Below, piece after piece: positions 58,336 to 64,000 of a stretch of DNA of 64,000 nucleotides. Under the pieces are notes generated by a model, which worked only from the letters and a program-made list of their open reading frames with translations, ran no database searches and was not told the DNA's origin. Location: assembly GCA_022009815.1 (NCBI GenBank), contig CP091725.1, forward strand, positions 558,001 through 622,000. The letters run 5' to 3'. Each line of letters starts with the position of its first letter. Within the stretch, counting starts at the first letter, position 1. Both the position numbers and the translations under genes were made by a program. The stretch is from Bacteroidales bacterium (GTDB lineage Bacteria > Bacteroidota > Bacteroidia > Bacteroidales > Muribaculaceae).

Positions 58336-59423
58336 TTCCGCATTGCTTTTTTATAGACGGCTATTGTCTGTTCTGCTATTTTGCCCCAACAATAGTCGGC
58401 AGAATCTTCTTCCGTGCACTTATATTCTCCCTTATCGCCGCTGGTCAAGAATTCAGACAGCTTATCACAAAGCGCGTTGGCATCATTTGCCTTAAAATAT
58501 GACTTAGCGGACAGCTTGAGAAGATGCGTCGCCTCTATATCCGAAACGAGCAACGGTAAATTGAAATTGATTGCCTCAAGCAACACAAGAGGAAACCCCT
58601 CTATCCTTGACGACAGGACATAAGCCAATGCATTGGTATACAACTGCGACAGATTGTCGCCATCTGTAAACCCCGGGAAAACCACATTTGGATTTGAGCT
58701 GGCAATGGATTTCAATTCTTCCAGATATTTTGAATCCTGGTCAGGAGCCCCGGCTATGACAAGCTTTACATCTGTATCAAGCCTATTATACGCCGATATC
58801 AGCAGGTCGAAGCCTTTTTCAGGCGTTATCCTGCCTACTGACAGTATGTATTTTTGCGGACAGATTCCTATTTTGTCAAGGAAGTCATGGTTTGTCGACG
58901 GACTCATCGGAACAATACCGTTGGGGATATATATTGATTTACGCCTGACAGATTCTGAATATCTCTGCATCTGGAACTTGTTGACAAAAATAATCTGCGA
59001 GGCCGACGCCAATGCAATCCGCTCCGACAGCCGGAGCACTGCTTTTGCAAATGCATTCCATTTGTCGTGCTCATAGTTTGCGCTATGGTAAGTAAGCACC
59101 ACTTTTTTCCCCACAGCACGCAAAAGAGGGGCAAACATCGCAGGTCCGATATTGTGGATATGGACAATTTCGGCTTTAGAAAACATTGAAATCAGGGTGG
59201 CAAGCAATGAATGCAGCACGGTTTCAAATCCGCTAATCCGTGTTGAAGGGAGGTCGGTGAATGAAATTCCGGAATACTGACTTTGCTGTGTCTTGACATA
59301 TGGTTTTCTACGAAACACCCGAACAGACACACCATTCATTTGCGGATACAATCGTTCGCAATGGCGTTCCACACCGCCCTGTATTCCAGGGAAGCCCCTT
59401 GTTCCTATGACGTCAATTCTCAT
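58332..59423 (-). CDS. Glycosyltransferase family 4
   Basis: The 363-residue enzyme has two Rossmann domains (GT-B). The N-terminal MRIDVIGTRGFPGIQGGVER is typical of the DUF1972/GT4 subgroup (rhamnosyl- or related transferases). The C-terminal domain carries ILSVGRITPEKGFDLLISAY and the nucleotide-sugar motif YVLSSRIEGFPLVLLEAINF (the E-x7-E pattern). No signal peptide; it acts at the cytoplasmic face. It overlaps the radical SAM gene and the flippase gene by 4 bases each. Sugar specificity cannot be read. Confidence 0.9.
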   Translation of the reverse strand: MRIDVIGTRGFPGIQGGVERHCERLYPQMNGVSVRVFRRKPYVKTQQSQYSGISFTDLPSTRISGFETVLHSLLATLISMFSKAEIVHIHNIGPAMFAPLLRAVGKKVVLTYHSANYEHDKWNAFAKAVLRLSERIALASASQIIFVNKFQMQRYSESVRRKSIYIPNGIVPMSPSTNHDFLDKIGICPQKYILSVGRITPEKGFDLLISAYNRLDTDVKLVIAGAPDQDSKYLEELKSIASSNPNVVFPGFTDGDNLSQLYTNALAYVLSSRIEGFPLVLLEAINFNLPLLVSDIEATHLLKLSAKSYFKANDANALCDKLSEFLTSGDKGEYKCTEEDSADYCWGKIAEQTIAVYKKAMRK

Positions 59424-60444
59424 ATTGACATCAAATTAGTCCCAACAAATATCTTTCCTTGACGGATACGCAGTTTGTTTTTGATTATCCATTTTATTGG
59501 AATCCACGGACGACGCACCATATCATGACGCTCTGTTACTATAAACGCACAATTGCGCTTACAGTTCTTCACCAATTCCAAAGCCTTTTTCGCTTTTTCC
59601 GACTTCATGATGTTCTCGAAACTGTCTTCCTTGATATTGCCGATAATCCATTCTTCTCCAGATCCATTGCATGGCGATACATTTCCCCACGGGTCTATAA
59701 AGAAGAAATCGGTAAGGGCACCGCATGGTGGACGATATCCTGGTTCATCTCCACGAAGACGACGGTGGATACTTCTATTGAAATATGCGCGTCCATAGTC
59801 TTTCAGCCGGTTCTTCAAGCCACGACGTTTGGACGTGAGCATCGCTTTGACAAACTCCTCATGTGCGGCAAGAGCATCCGCGCTCTCCAATTGGTTGTCG
59901 TCCTTATGGAAATACCAAGAGTTATGCACCACAGAATTACCTAATTCAACGTCAAGAGCGACACATAGTTCATAAAGATGAAGCAAATCCTTATAATTGT
60001 CTGGCGAGATGACCACGGAGAAGCCGATATTCTTGCACTTCGTTTTTTTCAATTCGAGCATCGTGCGCAAAGCGTGGTCAAAGCCGTTGAGCGTGCCTCG
60101 TTTTTTGTCATTCAATGCAGGCAATCCTTCCACACTGACACGAATCAGGATGTTGGGATATTTATTGGCAAGAGCGACTATTGTTTCTGTATTATAGCCA
60201 TTTGTGCTTAACTCAAGCAACGATGATTTAGGATAAAGTATCTCGAAAATTTTATCTATGTCCTTGCGGATGGTGCATTCTCCACCAGTGATATTTATTC
60301 GAAGTCCGGCAGGTAATTTCTCATAATAAGAAGCATCAATCTCTTCCTCAGGCCGAGTTTGATGTTTCCAAATGTTACACATATTGCATTTGCGTTACAA
60401 CGGAATGTAGTAATTAAACTGCCTTGTACTATATTTTTTGCCAT
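59420..60444 (-). CDS. Radical SAM enzyme with SPASM-like C-terminus, one frameshift
   Basis: The restored protein is about 341 residues. One A added near 60385 rebuilds the 4Fe-4S motif as CNAKCNMC (CxxxCxxC), followed by INITGGECTIRKDIDKIFE and a TIM-barrel. The C-terminal 80 residues have extra cysteines (RPPCGALTDFFFIDPWGNVS, SPCNGSGEEW, NCKRNCAFI) that suggest a SPASM/twitch auxiliary cluster. Start chosen at MAKNIVQGSLITTF (60444), because a TACCTTTG box at 60490-60497 places the transcript start downstream of the earlier ATG. It heads the operon with a glycosyltransferase and flippase; the substrate, perhaps a sugar nucleotide or lipid-linked glycan, is unknown. Confidence 0.87.
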
Positions 60445-60489
60445 ATCTATACGCGCCTTTATGTATCCATTATATTGTATAACGAATTG

Positions 60490-60497
60490 CAAAGGTA
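60490..60497 (-). promoter_or_regulatory. -7 box TACCTTTG for radical SAM operon
   Basis: The minus strand reads AATTACCTTTGCAATT. It is 46 bases upstream of the chosen start and divergent from the box at 60545. Confidence 0.75.
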
Positions 60498-60544
60498 ATT
60501 ATTATTTCCCAAACAAACTAATTTAGGTTTAGATGATAATTCAC

Positions 60545-60552
60545 TACCTTTG
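60545..60552 (+). promoter_or_regulatory. -7 box TACCTTTG for acyltransferase gene
   Basis: CACTACCTTTGCAC fits TAnnTTTG, 28 bases before the ATG at 60581. The same 8-base box serves the divergent operon 55 bases away. Confidence 0.75.
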
Positions 60553-60580
60553 CACAACGTTATTTTTTATTTTCATCAAT

Positions 60581-61579
60581 ATGCAAAGAATCGTTCTATT
60601 CGACATAGCAAAAGCCTTATGCATCGTCCTGGTGGTTGTAGGCCATTACTTTCCCGAGAACTCTCCGGTCTGGTATGAATGTTTGAACAAACTCATTTAT
60701 TCTTTCCACATGCCGTTGTTCATGTTTGCCAGCGGCTTCATCTATATGGCGACAAAAAAGGAAGGAGAGTCATACTCGAAGTTTTTGGTCAAGAAGCTGA
60801 AGCGTTTGATGCTCCCGTATGTCGTTGTTTCTGTGATTGTCATCTCAATCAAGATGCTGACAGAAAAGCATGCGTTTGTTGAGAATCCAGTAACTGCCTA
60901 TGCATATATAAAAATGCTGTATTTTCCTGAAGCGGGATATTTCTTATGGTTTATCTGGGCTTTGTGGTGGATGTTTGTCATCGCGCCGCTGTTTGCGACG
61001 AAACAAAAAAGATTATTGCTCCTTGGTGCGGCATTGCTTCTGTACTGCATTCCTCCGTTTCTGCCTGAAGTGTTTTGTTTCAAACAATTCCAGAGCATGT
61101 TGGTGTTTTTTATGCTTGGTGTTGTTTGTTGCGACTGGAGCAAGATTGCAACATCCGTAAAAATTCCGTTTTGGGCTGTATGCCTGTCATTTGCCGCGCT
61201 TGAATACTTTTATATAAGATTTGACGCATGTCATTCAGTCATCCCTTTTGTCGGGATTGCAACAATAATTTATTTGTCAGACATCATTTCAAGAGGAGCA
61301 AAAAAAATCAATGTTTTGCTGACAATATCGGCGACAAGCTATATAATCTATTTGTTCCACACCACATTCGAGGGCGCTGCAAAGGCTGCCTTACAAAAAT
61401 TCGCGCCCATTCTGCTTGACGACCCGTTTTTTGTCGTCGGCGCAGTGCTTGTCATATCAGCAGGCGTTGCCGGACCTATATTTCTTTACCGCTATATCCT
61501 CGCAAAATATAACTTGACCCGATTCATTTTCGGCATAAAACGACAGCAGGCTGCCTCTGACAGGCTGCCCGCTGCGTAA
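60581..61579 (+). CDS. Acyltransferase 3 family membrane protein
   Basis: The 332-residue protein has about ten transmembrane helices and family signatures: RIVLFDIAKALCIVLVVVGH with the active His, YSFHMPLFMFASGFIYMATK and YFLWFIWALWWMFVIAPLF. Acyltransferase 3 proteins O-acetylate (or O-succinylate) exported glycans. It is flanked by surface-polysaccharide genes but transcribed alone, so O-acetylation of the local polysaccharide is the likely role. It is convergent with the next glycosyltransferase gene. Confidence 0.88.
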   Translation: MQRIVLFDIAKALCIVLVVVGHYFPENSPVWYECLNKLIYSFHMPLFMFASGFIYMATKKEGESYSKFLVKKLKRLMLPYVVVSVIVISIKMLTEKHAFVENPVTAYAYIKMLYFPEAGYFLWFIWALWWMFVIAPLFATKQKRLLLLGAALLLYCIPPFLPEVFCFKQFQSMLVFFMLGVVCCDWSKIATSVKIPFWAVCLSFAALEYFYIRFDACHSVIPFVGIATIIYLSDIISRGAKKINVLLTISATSYIIYLFHTTFEGAAKAALQKFAPILLDDPFFVVGAVLVISAGVAGPIFLYRYILAKYNLTRFIFGIKRQQAASDRLPAA

Positions 61580-61597
61580 ATCCAGTCAACAGTCCTT

Positions 61598-62783
61598 CTA
61601 ACCTTGATATATCTCCAGCACGCTGTCAAGATAGCGCTCGGCACTGAAGCGTGGCAGCGACTGCGCTGAGATTGCCGCATAGTCAAACGGCGATTCCCAT
61701 GCCGCGGCAATGTTGTTGGCAAGCGAATCAACGCTGCCGCTGCGGAAAAGCATTCCGCTGCCGGGTTGTATCAGTTCGGGGATTCCGCCGATGCGCGCTC
61801 CCACCACCGGTGTGCCCAGACACAACGATTCGATAACGCTCAACGGATTGTTTTCATACCATTCAGACGGCACCACAGAAAATCTGGCATTTTCCAACAA
61901 TTCTCTAACCTGAGCTGCGTTCTGATGCCCAAGAAATTCTATGTTGTCACAACGCCCGTAGCGCGATTTCAAATCTTCGGCAAGCGGTCCGCCGCCGGCT
62001 ATCTTCAATGGTATCTGAAACTGCACGGCGGCCTTAAGCAGCGTCTCCACTCCTTTCTGCCGACAGCCGTCCCACATACACATAATAGTCCTTACGCTCG
62101 GTGTTCTCTTTGATGTTTTCAACCTTCTCCGGATCGACAAAGTTGCAGACCACCTTGATTTTTTTCTCATCAAAGCCTCCCTGCTTCATTTTCGATGCCA
62201 TAAACTCGCTTGGACAGACAAACGTGTCCGTGGCGCGCTGCAAGCGCTTCGTATTCCATTTTTCCGCCTCAAGCCATGCCAGCAGGCTCGCCGCACGGCT
62301 GCCTTTCATACAACGGTTGGAATAGACTCCACGTTTGCTGCCTTCTATACATTGCTCGCACACCTTGCCATCGTTCAGGCAGCTGTATGACGGACATACA
62401 AGCTTGTAATCGTGCATCGTCCACACTGTCCTGGCTCCGAATTTCTTAGCCATTTCCACGATTACAGGCGACAGATAGGAGTGGATGTTGTTGAAGTGCA
62501 CCACGTCAGGCTTGAAATCGCTGAGAAGCCTGGCAAATGCCGCCTTAACACCAGCACCGCCGAATATGCGCCTTGCCGCCGCCAGTTTGCAGCCAATTCC
62601 TCCGGAGAATGACACCTCCGGAGCATAATATTGATTGAAATCGGTTGCTATATTGTCCGGGTAGTCCATTGCAAAGACCGCCGTATGATGCCCCCGCTCG
62701 CGCAGCAGTCGCTCAAGCGACATCGCGCACACGCAGTCGCCGCCGCGCGGATAATAGAACTTATTTACAATCAGTACTCTCAT
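61598..62783 (-). CDS. Glycosyltransferase family 4, one frameshift
   Basis: The restored protein is about 395 residues. The N-terminal domain shows MRVLIVNKFYYPRGGDCVCA and FKPDVVHFNNIHSYLSPVIV, with a cysteine-bearing insert (KLVCPSYSCLNDGKVCEQCI) common to one GT4 subgroup of capsule loci. The C-terminal domain has YVGRLSAEKGVETLLKAAVQ after repair and VPSEWYENNPLSVIESLCLG (E-x7-E pattern). The frame breaks near 62058 (two bases missing). It starts 2 bases after the co-polymerase gene and is translated with it. Confidence 0.88.
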
Positions 62784-62785
62784 AA

Positions 62786-64000
62786 CTATTTTTGAAAGAT
62801 ATATCCACTCGGCAACGAAAGTGCCTTCAACTCATTGTCAAATTCCGTAAAGTTTTCTCTAAGCTCACCAGCCTCAACATAGCCAAGCATACGGTCTGCC
62901 ATTGTGGCTATAACACTGAACGCGCTGTAGTCGCCAAATGCGTCTCCGGCAAGGATTACATAATCATAATTCTTGCGCAGGCTGTCGACAAGCACAGCAA
63001 ACTGCTCCGAAGCAATCAAATCAATTGATTGGTCGCCCTTGGACGCAATTACATCAAACCCGCCTGCATTTTCGCAGACAACACTGTCAATCGTCGCCTT
63101 TCCGAGGAGATAGTCATCAAGAGTGGCTGCCACGCTTGAATTTCCGCACAAATCAACCACTACCGTCTTTCTCAAAGCATTGCCGAACGAAGTGGCGAGG
63201 GCGGCGGCAATGCCGTCTGTTCCCGACTCCGACTTGGCACAGGCGATGGCTACCACGCCTACACCTTCGGAAGCAATCAGACGGTCGCGCACTCGGCGCA
63301 TCCCTGTCTGCTCATTGTCTGCCACTTCTCCCAAAATCTCAAAATCGGTCAATTTCTCCAAATCCTGACGAATCATTATCCGTTTTGTGCGGATGGCGCG
63401 CAGCATGAGAATCAGCAACGGAATTATGATTGCCAGAACCAAAGCCGCGCCAAACACAATCGAACCCTTGGGCCAAGCCTTTTTAACTTCATGATAAGCG
63501 GGGTCAATAATGCGGCCTATCTCCTGCACTCCAAATTTCAACGCATTCGACTCGCGCTGCTCAAGCAGGAAGATGTAAAGATTATTCTTTATTTCAGTAT
63601 CCCGGTAGAGATCGACATAACGACGCTCGTGCGACGGCAACTGTTTCAACCTCGACGCATATTTGCCATCTTCACGAACGAAGTCGTTGTAGGCAATCTC
63701 AGCACTTTCACGCGCCTTGCGCATCGTTTCTATCACACCTCCGCGCATACCGTCAATCTGCTTGTTGAGAGCCTGCAGAGCCTTGTTGTCGTGCTTGGCT
63801 GCCATGTCAAGCTTGGTGCGTTCAAGAATCAACTGATTGTAGGCCTCAATTGATTTGCAGCACTTTCGTAGTCCTGTCCGCTGGTCACAGGAATCATGGA
63901 ATACTTATTCTTCGGGTCATCAAGGAACTCGCAAATCATGTCGAATATCGACAATTGGGTCTGCAAGCCCACAATCGAAGCCTTGTTTTTCGATGTCTGC
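62786..64000 (-). CDS. Polysaccharide co-polymerase (Wzz/Wzc-like), N-terminus beyond window, one frameshift
   Basis: About 400 C-terminal residues are present. A periplasmic coiled coil (AKSIEAYNQLILERTKLDMA after adding one A near 63855; ERRYVDLYRDTEIKNNLYIF) precedes a transmembrane helix (IVFGAALVLAIIIPLLILML). Then follows a cytoplasmic BY-kinase-like domain: DLEKLTDFEILGEVADNEQT, AIACAKSESGTDGIAAALAT at the Walker A position, VVVDLCGN at Walker A', and YDYVILAGDAFGDYSAFSV at Walker B. The Walker A lacks the GK[ST] core and no tyrosine cluster ends the protein, so it is probably not an active kinase. It would set chain length and organise export of the polysaccharide. Confidence 0.85.

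Overview
This window is a chromosomal segment of a member of the Bacteroidota, most likely order Bacteroidales and perhaps Muribaculaceae (the family is an inference). The evidence is the recurring promoter box TAnnTTTG in front of genes and tRNAs, mostly weak Shine-Dalgarno sequences, the gene order rpsU-xerC-hpf-tRNAs-tuf-tRNA-secE-nusG-rplKAJL-rpoBC, and families typical of the phylum (DUF4831, PCMD-like, type IX secretion sorting tails, a PorE-like lipoprotein, the GNAT-nitrilase fusion).

Layout. 1-9000: information-processing operons on the minus strand (rpoC partial, rpoB, rplL, rplJ, rplA, rplK, nusG, secE, tRNA-Trp, tuf, then tRNA-Thr, Gly, Tyr, Thr). 9200-10900: rpsU-xerC-hpf with a long rpsU leader. 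11000-15200: ArgE-type M20 amidohydrolase and an LptD-like outer-membrane protein. 15200-25800: menaquinone methyltransferase, purC, phoH, DUF4831, NAD(P)HX repair enzyme, a zinc metallopeptidase and the SbcCD nuclease. 25900-31000: PorE-like lipoprotein, an IS30 element, two decayed or hypothetical genes and a secreted protein with a DnaJ-type zinc finger. 31000-38700: rsmA-mgtE, carboxynorspermidine dehydrogenase-like, secreted endonuclease I, DUF3298 lipoprotein, GNAT-nitrilase fusion. 38700-53300: tRNAs, secreted alpha-amylase, PCMD-like protein, MATE pump, discoidin-repeat protein, RsmI-like methylase, YycJ-like hydrolase, lrgAB and a giant LRR protein. 53400-64000: tRNA-Ala and a surface-glycan locus (LicD, PLP aminotransferase, cytidylyltransferase-oxidoreductase fusion, flippase, glycosyltransferases, radical SAM enzyme, acyltransferase, polysaccharide co-polymerase running off the right edge).

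How the parts fit. Four secreted proteins (endonuclease, amylase, discoidin-repeat protein, LRR protein) end in beta-sandwich tails resembling type IX secretion signals, and one lipoprotein has the PorE domain order. The last 10 kb appears to build, flip, polymerise and decorate a surface polysaccharide. The licD cassette suggests a CDP-activated small-alcohol decoration.

Quality warning. About thirty reading-frame breaks occur, including in essential single-copy genes (rpoB, rpoC, tuf, rplA, rplJ). Most are repaired by restoring one or two bases to a short homopolymer, usually A/T. I read them as sequencing or assembly errors, not pseudogenes, and annotate the restored genes across the breaks. 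An apparent sbcD-sbcC gene fusion is probably one of these errors.
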